Assembly: GCA_023405135.1 (NCBI GenBank)
Contig: JAEXYZ010000066.1
Location: 35,065-99,064, forward strand
Source: Bacillota bacterium
GTDB lineage: Bacteria > Bacillota > Bacilli > Bacillales_A > Planococcaceae
Length of the DNA: 64,000 nucleotides
Reading direction: 5' to 3'
Shown: positions 36,255 to 44,121 of the stretch, piece after piece
Position numbering within the stretch: position 1 is the first letter of the stretch
Layout: each line of letters starts with the position of its first letter
The notes under the pieces: model-generated
Database searches by the model: none
The model's input: only the letters and a program-made list of their open reading frames with translations
What the model was told of the DNA's origin: nothing
Program-made: the position numbers and the translations under genes

Positions 36255-37478
36255 TTGGTTACTGTTTATACATGTCAAAACGGCGTTCGTATCGTATCAG
36301 AGCATATTCCTCATGCTCGTTCCATTTCTGTAGGCATATGGGTTGGGGTTGGCTCACGATATGAATTACCAGAAGAAAATGGAATTACACATTTTATTGA
36401 ACATATGCTTTTCAAGGGAACTAAAACTAGAACTGCACGACAAATTGCAGAAGAGTTTGATCGCATTGGTGGGGAATTAAACGCGTTTACATCAAAAGAA
36501 AATACTTGTTATTATGCAAAAGTATTAGATCATCATGGTGAATTCGCAATATCAATTCTTGCTGATATGTTTTTTAACTCGGAATTTGCAAATGCAGAAT
36601 TGGAAAAAGAACGACAAGTTGTATTAGAAGAAATTTTAATGAGTGAGGATGCTCCGGATGATGATGTACATGAACAGCTGTGGCGTGTTATGTATCCGAC
36701 AGATGCACTCGGTCTACCGATTTTAGGAACAAGTAACACACTACAAACGTTCACAGCAGATACTATCCGTCAATATATGGATAAGCATTATTACCCAGAA
36801 AATATTGTTATATCAGTAGCTGGAAATATAACAAAGAATTTGATATTACATATTGAAAAATTGTTTAGTCGTTTTGAGCGTTCACCAAAAGCTGTAAAAA
36901 CATTACTTACTTACCCCACTTTTCATTCGGGGAAATATGTAAAACAACGGGAAGTGGAGCAATCCCATATAGCCATTTCCTATCCTGCAATTGGTGTGAA
37001 AAGTCCAGATTTAAACAGTTTTATTGTTTTAAATAATATAATTGGTGGCAATACATCTTCAAGGTTATTTCAAGAAGTTCGAGAAGAACGTGGTCTTGCT
37101 TATACAATTTTCTCCTATCAGTCATGCTATCAAGATGTAGGAGCATTGACAATTTACAGTAGTACAACGAATCAACAGTTGGCATTATTACAACAAACAA
37201 TCGATGAAACGTTTAATGAAGTTCGTTCAGCAAGGGTAACGAAAACAGAATTAGAGAATGCAAAAGAGCATTTAAAAGGCAGCTTCGTTTTAGATTTAGA
37301 AGGTACAAGTGCAAGGATGAGCCGAAATGGAAGAAATGAGCTTGTTCATGGTGCTCATAAGACAATCGATGAAACAATTGCAGAAATTGATGCGGTATCA
37401 ATGAAAAAAATCGATGAACTTATTGACATTATATTAAGCGCTGAGCCAGCAGTTGCAATAATTGGTCAAGGGGTTTAA
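36255..37478 (+). CDS. mlpA: M16-family zinc peptidase MlpA (YmxG)
   Basis: MlpA is an insulinase-family (M16) metallopeptidase. From the TTG at 36255 the product has 407 residues, with the inverted zinc motif HFIEHMLFKGT (His46, Glu49, His50) and the downstream Glu-containing segment LEKERQVVLEEI. The C-terminal half carries the typical YSSTTNQQ and R/Y region (RLFQEVREERGLAYTIFSY). GAGAGG lies 7 bp before the TTG; the in-frame ATG at 36228 has no site and would add a charged tail not seen in homologues. It precedes ymxH and dpaA, as in B. subtilis. Confidence 0.93.
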   Translation: MVTVYTCQNGVRIVSEHIPHARSISVGIWVGVGSRYELPEENGITHFIEHMLFKGTKTRTARQIAEEFDRIGGELNAFTSKENTCYYAKVLDHHGEFAISILADMFFNSEFANAELEKERQVVLEEILMSEDAPDDDVHEQLWRVMYPTDALGLPILGTSNTLQTFTADTIRQYMDKHYYPENIVISVAGNITKNLILHIEKLFSRFERSPKAVKTLLTYPTFHSGKYVKQREVEQSHIAISYPAIGVKSPDLNSFIVLNNIIGGNTSSRLFQEVREERGLAYTIFSYQSCYQDVGALTIYSSTTNQQLALLQQTIDETFNEVRSARVTKTELENAKEHLKGSFVLDLEGTSARMSRNGRNELVHGAHKTIDETIAEIDAVSMKKIDELIDIILSAEPAVAIIGQGV

Positions 37479-37480
37479 TA

Positions 37481-37516
37481 AAAGGAACTTTCCGATATGA
37501 CGGAAAGTTCCTTTTG
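37481..37516 (+). terminator. Terminator after mlpA
   Basis: Perfect 14-bp arms (37481-37494 and 37501-37514) with an ATATGA loop, followed by T-rich sequence. Confidence 0.92.
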
Positions 37517-37556
37517 TTTTTAGTTTAATTTGTTAGGATTCCATAGCGTAGTGTCT

Positions 37557-37866
37557 GGGCACATAAACCCAAATTCGGGCGCAAGAAAAATCATTCGGGA
37601 ACATAGATCCAAATTCGGTCACAAGAAAAATCATTCGGGCACATAAATCCAAATTCGGGCACAAGGAAAAACATTCGGGCACATAGATTCAAATTCGGGC
37701 ACAAGGAAAAACATTCGGGCACATAGATTCAAATTGGGGCGCAAGAAAAACGATTCGGGCACATAAATCCAAATTGGGGCACAAGGAAAAACGATTTGGG
37801 CACATAAATCCAAATTGGGGCGCAAGAAAAATCATTCGGTCACATAAATCCAAATTCGGGCACATA
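37557..37866. repeat. Tandem array of 40-bp units built from 20-bp half-units
   Basis: Seven and a half units of 40 bp start at 37561, 37601, 37641, 37681, 37721, 37761, 37802 and 37842. Each unit is ACATAAATCCAAATTCGGGC followed by a half-unit like ACAAGGAAAAACATTCGGGC. The two halves share AC...AA.....ATTCGGG in 20-bp register, giving 16 GGGC-like boxes at 20-bp spacing, with one single-base insertion near 37797. Frames through it on the - strand are repeat artefacts. The array lies between the mlpA terminator and the ymxH promoter; the remaining bases to 38050 are AT-rich and show nothing else. Confidence 0.9.
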
Positions 37867-38051
37867 CCATTCGTTTGAATCACACAACACCAAATTTATT
37901 TATAAAATTCCACTTGCATGACAATTAACTAAAATCCAAAATCAACATTTAAAAAGTCCATCATATTTGTATAACAATAAAAGTAATATAAAACAACGAT
38001 TAATTTCGTCGTAATATTTTCGTAATATACAAAACTTGAGTGTGAGGGGGC

Positions 38052-38079
38052 ACCTTCATTTCTTGGGTTGCATATAGTA
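38052..38079 (+). promoter_or_regulatory. Sigma-K-like promoter for ymxH-dpaA-dpaB
   Basis: CACC at 38051-38054 supplies the AC (38052-38053) of a sigma-K -35. After 17 bp comes CATATAGTA (38071-38079), which fits the sigma-K -10 consensus CATAnnnTA exactly. It lies 27 bp upstream of the ymxH start. The dipicolinate synthase genes are known mother-cell sigma-K targets in B. subtilis, which supports the call. Confidence 0.65.
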
Positions 38080-38106
38080 ACAATAAGCTCATGGAGGAGG
38101 GAGAAA

Positions 38107-38376
38107 ATGCTGCTATCGGAGCTTGCAGAAAAAGAACTGATTGAAATGGAAAATGGGGTTCGTTATGGATATTTATCTGAAACGGAATGCGTTTTTGATC
38201 CAAAGACAGGTAAAATCTTTGGCTTTGAATTAAACGAACAGTCTCCAAAATTACCATTTCAAAAGAAAAAATCAACTTCGCCTTTATTTATTCCTTGGGA
38301 GGAAATCCACCTAATTGGCGAAGATCGTATTTTGTTCCGCAAGACATATACTCAAAGGAAGCAGTTTGACTCATGA
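38107..38376 (+). CDS. ymxH: YlmC/YmxH family PRC-barrel sporulation protein
   Basis: The 89-residue product resembles the YlmC/YmxH family of small PRC-barrel-like proteins: LLSELAEKELIEMENGVRYG, TECVFDPKTGKIFGFEL and WEEIHLIGEDRILFR. The ATG at 38107 sits behind GGAGGAGGGA; an upstream in-frame ATG at 38068 lies within the promoter region. It overlaps dpaA by 4 bp and so is translationally coupled to dipicolinate synthesis. The molecular function is unknown. Confidence 0.88.
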   Translation: MLLSELAEKELIEMENGVRYGYLSETECVFDPKTGKIFGFELNEQSPKLPFQKKKSTSPLFIPWEEIHLIGEDRILFRKTYTQRKQFDS

Positions 38377-39170
38377 ATGAAGAGAAATGGCTTATAGTCG
38401 GTACTGATTCACGAATGAAAGTTTTAGCGAAAAATTTAAGCAATGGAAATCGAACTATATATTACAAAAATGTATCAATGTGGGATGAGGAACTGAATAA
38501 AACAGTTCTTGAGTTTCATCCTCACTTTGTTGTGCTGCCAATTCACCCTTTACCAATAGAAGTACCTATTGTATATGGACTTTCTAGAGCAGTTATCTTT
38601 GCTGGAAAATTAAATGATGAATGGAAAGAGCTGTTACGTCAAAATGAGGTTCATTATTATTTAGAGGATGAAGCTTTTATTTGGCATAATGCATCATTAA
38701 CAGCAGAGGCATTTGTTTCAACTTTTTATAATACAAAACGAGCAATACAAGGGAAAAAATTTATTGTTACGGGCTTTGGTCGCGTAGCAAAAATGGTTGC
38801 ACACATTTTAAAAAGCATGGGTGCAAATATTTGCATTGCTGTTAGATCTGATGTACAGCTTAGCGAAGCAAAAGCATTTCGTTATGAAGCTGTTTATTTG
38901 GATGAAGTTGGTGAAATCAAAGGAGATTTCTTAATTAATACAATTCCGGCAAAATGGCTTGATGAACAATTTAACAAAAAAATTTCTATTCCTATTTTTG
39001 ATTTAGCCTCCTATCCAGGGTGTTTACAGGATGGTATTAATAGAAAGCAGTATGAGTTGTTGCCGGCATTACCCGGGAAGTTCTTCCCAGAGGATGCTGG
39101 GAATGTATTATATGAATCGATTGTTGAACAATTAAGGAGGAGAGATCCTTGCTCGAAGGGAAAAGAATAG
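38373..39170 (+). CDS. dpaA: Dipicolinate synthase subunit A
   Basis: DpaA (SpoVFA) is the dehydrogenase-like subunit that, with DpaB, makes dipicolinic acid from dihydrodipicolinate in the mother cell. The 265-residue protein has an N-terminal DpaA_N-type domain and a Rossmann segment IQGKKFIVTGFGRVAKMVAH. It ends LPALPGKFFPEDAGNVLYES, typical of the family. It is shorter than B. subtilis DpaA (297), mainly at the ends. It overlaps ymxH by 4 bp and dpaB by 22 bp. Confidence 0.95.
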   Translation: MNEEKWLIVGTDSRMKVLAKNLSNGNRTIYYKNVSMWDEELNKTVLEFHPHFVVLPIHPLPIEVPIVYGLSRAVIFAGKLNDEWKELLRQNEVHYYLEDEAFIWHNASLTAEAFVSTFYNTKRAIQGKKFIVTGFGRVAKMVAHILKSMGANICIAVRSDVQLSEAKAFRYEAVYLDEVGEIKGDFLINTIPAKWLDEQFNKKISIPIFDLASYPGCLQDGINRKQYELLPALPGKFFPEDAGNVLYESIVEQLRRRDPCSKGKE

Positions 39171-39739
39171 GGCTAGGCATAACAGCGTCGCATTGTACGT
39201 ACGAAGATGTTGTTCCAAAAATTAAAGATTTCCGCGATGCTGGAGCTACAGTAGTACCGATTATTACACATTCAGTGCTAACTGCAGCAACGCGTTTTGG
39301 AACAGGAGAAGAATGGATTGAAAAAATAGAAGCTATAGCTGGAGAGAAAGTTGTTTCGTCCATAGTTGAGGCAGAGCCATTTGGTCCAAAAAACCCATTG
39401 GATTGTATGGTTATTGCTCCTATGACTGGTAATTCAATTAGTAAGTTTGCTAATGCTTCAACAGACAATCCAGTTTTAATGGCTGCAAAAGCTACACTTC
39501 GAAACGGTTCCCCGGTTGTATTAGGAATTTCAACAAATGATGCCCTAGGATTAAATGGGGTAAATATAATGAAATTGTTGAACTCAAAAAACATATATTT
39601 CATTCCTTTTGGTCAAGATGATCCATTTAATAAACCCAATTCTTTAATTGCAGATTTTACAAAAATGCGTGAAACAGTTGAGTATGCACTTATTCATAAA
39701 AAGCAGTTACAACCCTTGTTTATCCAATATTTGAAATAA
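39149..39739 (+). CDS. dpaB: Dipicolinate synthase subunit B
   Basis: DpaB (SpoVFB) is the flavoprotein-like subunit of dipicolinate synthase. The 196-residue product shows GKRIGLGITASHCTYEDVVP, IIEHS-type turns and PLDCMVIAPMTGNSISKFAN, characteristic of the flavoprotein (PPC decarboxylase-like) fold. The TTG start at 39149 lies behind AGGAGGAGA inside the dpaA 3' end, so the two subunits are translationally coupled. Its substrate comes from the Asd and DapA enzymes encoded immediately downstream. Confidence 0.95.
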   Translation: MLEGKRIGLGITASHCTYEDVVPKIKDFRDAGATVVPIITHSVLTAATRFGTGEEWIEKIEAIAGEKVVSSIVEAEPFGPKNPLDCMVIAPMTGNSISKFANASTDNPVLMAAKATLRNGSPVVLGISTNDALGLNGVNIMKLLNSKNIYFIPFGQDDPFNKPNSLIADFTKMRETVEYALIHKKQLQPLFIQYLK

Positions 39740-39770
39740 TCCAATTTTCTTACACATTTCATTCTTTTTA

Positions 39771-39779
39771 TGATACAAT
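39771..39779 (+). promoter_or_regulatory. Extended -10 promoter upstream of asd
   Basis: TGATACAAT (TGn plus TACAAT) lies 41 bp before the asd ATG. The -35 region is weak (TACACA or TTACAC). It would give vegetative expression of asd-dapA, independent of the sporulation promoter. Confidence 0.5.
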
Positions 39780-39820
39780 TTACAACATTATGTTACTAGT
39801 TTTTGAGGAGAGATGAGTAA

Positions 39821-40858
39821 ATGTCTAAGGAATTAACAGTTGCAATTGTAGGTGCTACAGGTGCAGTAGGAACGAAAATGAAAGAACAGCTATTAAAACG
39901 TAATTTTCCGATTAAACATATAAAATTTTTAGCCTCAGCTAGATCAGCTGGGAAAGAAGTGGAATTTGGTGGAAAAACTTATACAATTGAAGAAGCTACA
40001 CCAGAGGCTTTTGAAGGTGTAGATGTTGCGTTATTCTCTGCTGGTGGCTCAGTTTCTGCAAAACTAGCTCCAGAAGCTGCAAAACGTGGTGCTGTTGTAA
40101 TTGATAATACAAGTCATTTCCGCATGCACCTAGAAGTACCATTAGTAGTACCTGAAGTAAACAGAGAAGATTTAGCTCAACATAATGGTATTATTGCGAA
40201 TCCAAACTGTTCAACGATTCAAATGGTTGCTGCTCTTCAACCGATTCGTGAAGCATTTGGTTTAACAAAAGTAATTGTTTCTACTTACCAAGCAGTGTCT
40301 GGTTCAGGTGTTTCTGCTATTGAAGAACTACGTGAACAAAGTGCACAATGGGAAGCTGGTAAAAATGTTGAAGCAAATATTCTACCATGTAAATCAGATA
40401 AAAAGCATTATCCAATTGCACGTAATGTCATTCCGCAAATCGATGTATTTACGGACAATGGCTTTACATATGAAGAAATGAAAATGATAAATGAAACAAA
40501 AAAAATTATGCATATGCCTGAACTTTCGGTAGCTGCAACATGTGTTCGTGTACCAGTCGTTTCTGGACATTCTGAATCTGTTTATATAGAAGTAGAAAAG
40601 GATGCTACAGTTCATGACATTTTTGAAGTGTTAAAAAATGCTCCTGGTATCGTCTTACAAGATGATATATCAGCTCAAGAGTATCCAATGCCTATCTTTG
40701 TAGAAGATGAAGATCCAGTGTTCGTAGGCCGTATTCGTCAAGACTTATCAAATAAAAAAGGATTCCACCTATGGATTGTTGCAGATAATTTATTAAAAGG
40801 TGCTGCTTTAAACTCTATTCAGATTGCAGAAGCGATGTTAGAGGATAACTTACTATAA
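39821..40858 (+). CDS. asd: Aspartate-semialdehyde dehydrogenase
   Basis: Asd reduces aspartyl phosphate to the semialdehyde, feeding lysine, diaminopimelate, dipicolinate, threonine and methionine synthesis. The 345-residue protein has the NADP motif VAIVGATGAVGTKM, the catalytic Cys in IANPNCSTIQMV, the segment STYQAVSGSGVSAIEEL, and the C-terminal active-site region VPVVSGHSESVYIE. The ATG follows GAGGAGAGATG. Confidence 0.97.
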   Translation: MSKELTVAIVGATGAVGTKMKEQLLKRNFPIKHIKFLASARSAGKEVEFGGKTYTIEEATPEAFEGVDVALFSAGGSVSAKLAPEAAKRGAVVIDNTSHFRMHLEVPLVVPEVNREDLAQHNGIIANPNCSTIQMVAALQPIREAFGLTKVIVSTYQAVSGSGVSAIEELREQSAQWEAGKNVEANILPCKSDKKHYPIARNVIPQIDVFTDNGFTYEEMKMINETKKIMHMPELSVAATCVRVPVVSGHSESVYIEVEKDATVHDIFEVLKNAPGIVLQDDISAQEYPMPIFVEDEDPVFVGRIRQDLSNKKGFHLWIVADNLLKGAALNSIQIAEAMLEDNLL

Positions 40859-40870
40859 GGGGTGTTAATA

Positions 40871-41767
40871 GTGGATTTAGGTCGAATTGCTACTGCCATG
40901 ATTACCCCGTTTGATGAGAATGGGAAGATTGATTATGAAGTAGCAGAGCGAGTAATAGAGCACTTAATTCTAAATGGTACAGATGCAATCATAGTTTGTG
41001 GTACGACAGGTGAAACCCCAACATTAACTATTCCAGAAAAAAGAGAATTTATTGATTTTACTATAAAAAAAGTAAATAAACGAATACCAGTAATTGCTGG
41101 TGTTGGATATAATGACACTTCGTACACAATCGAAGCAACAAAAGTAGTAGAGGCTTTTGGTGCTGATGGAATAATGGTAGTTGCACCGTTTTATAATAAG
41201 CCAAACCAAAGAGGAATCTATGCACATTTTGAGGCTGTTGCGAAGACAACGAACTTACCGATTGTAGTTTATAATGTTCCAGGACGTACTGGGGTTAATA
41301 TTACTGCACAAACGACAATCGAGTTAAGTAAAATTCCAAATATCCGTATTATAAAAGAGGCAAGTGGAAATCTGGATCAGATGACCGAAATATTAGGAAA
41401 TGTTTCAGATGATACGTTTGTGTACAGTGGAGATGATTCCCTGACACTTCCTCTTGTTTCAATAGGGGGCAGAGGGGTCATTTCAGTTGCCTCCCATGTC
41501 ATAGGAAATGAAATTCAAGCTATGATTCAAGCGTTTGAAAAAGGACGGCATGATGTTGCTGCAAAATACCATCAAGCGATGTTACCACTTATTAAAAAAT
41601 TATTCGAAAACCCAAATCCAGTCCCTGTAAAATATGCAATGAGTAAAGTTGGTTTTAAAGTTGAAAAAGTAAGGCTTCCATTAGTTGAGCTATTGGAAGA
41701 AGAGAAAATGAAGTTTGATGAAGTTTGGGAACAATTCCAAGAAAAAATAAAAAGAATTAAATATTAA
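40871..41767 (+). CDS. dapA: 4-hydroxy-tetrahydrodipicolinate synthase
   Basis: DapA condenses aspartate semialdehyde and pyruvate, the branch point to diaminopimelate and dipicolinate. The 298-residue TIM-barrel protein has the GTTGETPTL motif, VYNVPGRTGVNI (active-site Tyr) and the Schiff-base Lys in IIKEASGN. The GTG at 40871 has AAGGGGTG at proper spacing; an in-frame GTG at 40862 overlaps that site. In B. subtilis dapG (aspartokinase I) lies between asd and dapA; here they are adjacent. Confidence 0.96.
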   Translation: MDLGRIATAMITPFDENGKIDYEVAERVIEHLILNGTDAIIVCGTTGETPTLTIPEKREFIDFTIKKVNKRIPVIAGVGYNDTSYTIEATKVVEAFGADGIMVVAPFYNKPNQRGIYAHFEAVAKTTNLPIVVYNVPGRTGVNITAQTTIELSKIPNIRIIKEASGNLDQMTEILGNVSDDTFVYSGDDSLTLPLVSIGGRGVISVASHVIGNEIQAMIQAFEKGRHDVAAKYHQAMLPLIKKLFENPNPVPVKYAMSKVGFKVEKVRLPLVELLEEEKMKFDEVWEQFQEKIKRIKY

Positions 41768-41788
41768 CTCTTAAATTTAGGAGTATTC

Positions 41789-41821
41789 AAAAAGCAAACA
41801 TTTCGGTGTTTGCTTTTTGTT
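41789..41821 (+). terminator. Terminator after dapA
   Basis: AAAAAGCAAACA (41789-41800) pairs perfectly with TGTTTGCTTTTT (41807-41818) around a 6-nt loop. Confidence 0.92.
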
Positions 41822-41825
41822 TTAA

Positions 41826-42200
41826 TAAATTGAGTTAAGCCAGAACGAGCCGCCTACGCTTTTAAAGATATCTAGCTGCGAACGCCAGCTCCTCGACAAC
41901 TTCCCCTCCTCCTACAAAAGCAAAAAGTGCTTTTTTGTCGGAGGGTCCGACGTACATGGATGTACTAGTGTCGACATTGCCACAAAAGTCTTTTTGCGAC
42001 GAGTAACCGCAGGAGCAGGATGTGGCGATAATGGCGACCAGTTGTGGTCGGAGCTAAACGGGCGTTCTCCGCTTTTAATGATATCCAGTTACGGCGGCTA
42101 GGCTCTCGTGTCGCTTCGACTTCCTTCTACGCGTGACAAGTACGCTTGGCGGAAGTCTCCAGCGCAGTCGAACCAAAACGAGCCGCCTCCACTTTTAAAA
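41826..42200. repeat. Composite REP-like repeat cluster between dapA and rnjB
   Basis: About 375 bp of GC-richer sequence contains at least three related blocks. They are AACGAGCCGCCTACGCTTTTAA (near 41845), GGGCGTTCTCCGCTTTTAATG (near 42060) and AACGAGCCGCCTCCACTTTT (near 42177). Two share a following GATATC(T/C)AG(C/T)T. The 22-bp core lies at 41996-42017 and a small palindrome GTACATGGATGTAC at 41952-41965. It looks like nested or tandem insertion of one element family. No protein-coding potential was recognised. Confidence 0.7.
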
Positions 42201-42219
42201 TAAAAATTTGCTTTTTTAT

Positions 42220-42248
42220 TTGTGCTTCCAGCATGGACACCGTATAAT
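42220..42248 (+). promoter_or_regulatory. Sigma-A promoter for rnjB
   Basis: TTGTGC (42220-42225), a 17-bp spacer and a perfect TATAAT (42243-42248) lie 46 bp upstream of the rnjB start and just outside the repeat cluster. Confidence 0.65.
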
Positions 42249-42294
42249 GTTGTATAAGTGGTTGTGCGTTCGGGATATTTTAGGAGGAAATCAA

Positions 42295-43962
42295 GTGACA
42301 AAAACAAAAAATGAAGTAATCCGAGTAATCCCTCTTGGCGGAGTTGGAGAAATCGGAAAATCTATGTACGTAATCGAAATCGATGACGAACTGTTCATAG
42401 TAGACAGTGGGTTAATGTTTCCAGAAGATGAAATGCTTGGAATAGATATCGTCATCCCTGATATTACTTACTTAGAAGAAAATAAAGAACGAGTAAAAGG
42501 AATTTTCTTAACCCATGGTCACGAGGATGCGATTGGTTCAATCTCCTACGTACTACAAAAGATAAAAGCTCCTGTTTACGGGTCAAAATTAACAATTGCT
42601 TTAGCAAAGGAACATATTAAAGATTTACCAGTTCCTCATCCTGTTAAATTTTTCGAAGTAACAAACAAAAGTCGTATGAATTTTAACTCGACTTATGTAA
42701 CGTTTTTCCATACGACACATAGTATCCCTGATTCATTAGGTATTGTTTTCCATACGTCAGAAGGTGCTATCGTTCATACTGGAGAATTTAAGTTTGATCA
42801 ATCGGCTAAAGGGAAATATAGACCTGATATAGCAAAAATGGCTCAACTTGGTGAAGAGGGAGTATTCATCTTACTTTCAGAATCTACTGAAGCTGAACGT
42901 CCAGGTTATACAACTAGTGAAACAGTAATTGAAGAAAAGTTAGCAAAATATTTCTATTCTGCACCAGCTAGAATTATTGTCGCTGTTTACGCCTCAAACT
43001 TTATTCGAATTCAACAAATTTTTAATCAAGCACAAGAGTCTAACCGAAAAGTTGCAGTCATTGGAAAAAGCTTAGAAAAAATAATTGATATCGGTGTGAA
43101 TCTAGGCTATTTAACGATAGATGAAAGTACATTAATTTCAGTAAGCGACATTCAAAAATACGAAGACGAAGAATTAATTATTATCGTTACTAGCAACCAA
43201 GGTGAACCTTTAGAGGCCCTTGATAAAATTGTTCGCAAGCAGCATCGAGATTTAAGAATCAAAGATACAGATACAGTACTTATTACATTTACACCATCAC
43301 CAGGAATGGAAATTCAAATGGGTAGTGCAATGAACAATTTGGCAAAAGCCGGAGCAACTGTTCTAACTGCCGATAAAAAAGTCCATGTATCCGGTCATGG
43401 TAGTCAAGAAGATTTGAAAATGATGCTAAACCTAATGAAGCCAAAATATTTTATCCCGATACAAGGCGAATACCGAATGTTAATTGCACATTCCAAATTA
43501 GCACAGGCAACTGGAATGCAAAAATCTCAAATCTTTATTGCTGATAAAGGTGATATCGTAGAATATAAAAATGGCAAAATGCGTATGAGTGGACGAGTAC
43601 AAGCTGGTAATGTTCTAATCGATGGAATCGGAGTAGGTGACGTAGGAAATATTGTTTTACGAGACCGTAAACTTCTTTCCCAAGATGGAATATTCATTGT
43701 CGTTGTGACATTAAACAGAGCGCAAAAACGCATTGCATCTGGTCCAGAAATATTATCGCGCGGATTTGTTTATGTGCGTGAGTCAGAGGAGTTAATTTTA
43801 GAAGCTACTGAACTTGCACGATCTGTTATTGAAAAGTATGTGAATAAAGATACGTTTGAATGGACAAATATAAAACAAGAAATCCGTGATACGCTAAACG
43901 CTTATTTATTCCAAAAAACAAAGCGCCGCCCAATGATTATCCCAATAATTATGGAATACTAA
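42295..43962 (+). CDS. rnjB: Ribonuclease J2 (RnjB)
   Basis: RNase J proteins are metallo-beta-lactamase/beta-CASP nucleases in RNA processing; RnjB partners with RNase J1. The 555-residue product has exactly the B. subtilis RnjB length and begins TKTKNEVIRVIPLGGVGEIG. The metal motif is HGHED (74-78) followed by Ala, where active J1-type enzymes have His (HxHxDH); this agrees with the weak exonuclease activity described for J2. The beta-CASP part includes KPKYFIPIQGEYRMLIAHSK. The GTG start lies behind TTAGGAGGAAA; longer in-frame starts fall in the promoter. Confidence 0.95.
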   Translation: MTKTKNEVIRVIPLGGVGEIGKSMYVIEIDDELFIVDSGLMFPEDEMLGIDIVIPDITYLEENKERVKGIFLTHGHEDAIGSISYVLQKIKAPVYGSKLTIALAKEHIKDLPVPHPVKFFEVTNKSRMNFNSTYVTFFHTTHSIPDSLGIVFHTSEGAIVHTGEFKFDQSAKGKYRPDIAKMAQLGEEGVFILLSESTEAERPGYTTSETVIEEKLAKYFYSAPARIIVAVYASNFIRIQQIFNQAQESNRKVAVIGKSLEKIIDIGVNLGYLTIDESTLISVSDIQKYEDEELIIIVTSNQGEPLEALDKIVRKQHRDLRIKDTDTVLITFTPSPGMEIQMGSAMNNLAKAGATVLTADKKVHVSGHGSQEDLKMMLNLMKPKYFIPIQGEYRMLIAHSKLAQATGMQKSQIFIADKGDIVEYKNGKMRMSGRVQAGNVLIDGIGVGDVGNIVLRDRKLLSQDGIFIVVVTLNRAQKRIASGPEILSRGFVYVRESEELILEATELARSVIEKYVNKDTFEWTNIKQEIRDTLNAYLFQKTKRRPMIIPIIMEY

Positions 43963-44025
43963 GCAACTCGTAAAACTGGCGGTTGTAGACAGATAAATAG
44001 TAATGAGAATTTGTCCACAACCAAG

Positions 44026-44073
44026 AAGGATTTTCTTAGCCGATAAAACGGTTCAAGGAAATCCTTTTTTTCT
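44026..44073 (+). terminator. Terminator after rnjB
   Basis: AAGGATTTTCTT (44026-44037) pairs with AAGGAAATCCTT (44055-44066), followed by a T-run. An additional upstream hairpin GGTTGT...ACAACC (43979-44022) precedes it. tepA and ylzJ, present here in B. subtilis, are absent. Confidence 0.85.
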
Positions 44074-44121
44074 CTTAAAAAATATGAAAATTACTTTTTT
44101 GAAAGATAAGTAGGTGAAGAA

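Noticed and set aside
37631..37883. Two - strand open frames of about 64 codons with repeated Pro/Leu/Cys/Asn-rich sequence
   Set aside because: They are translations of the 20/40-bp tandem array, with no ribosome binding site and no family resemblance.
39037..39603. 188-codon - strand frame opposite dpaA/dpaB
   Set aside because: Antisense to two confidently identified overlapping genes, with no ribosome binding site or family match.
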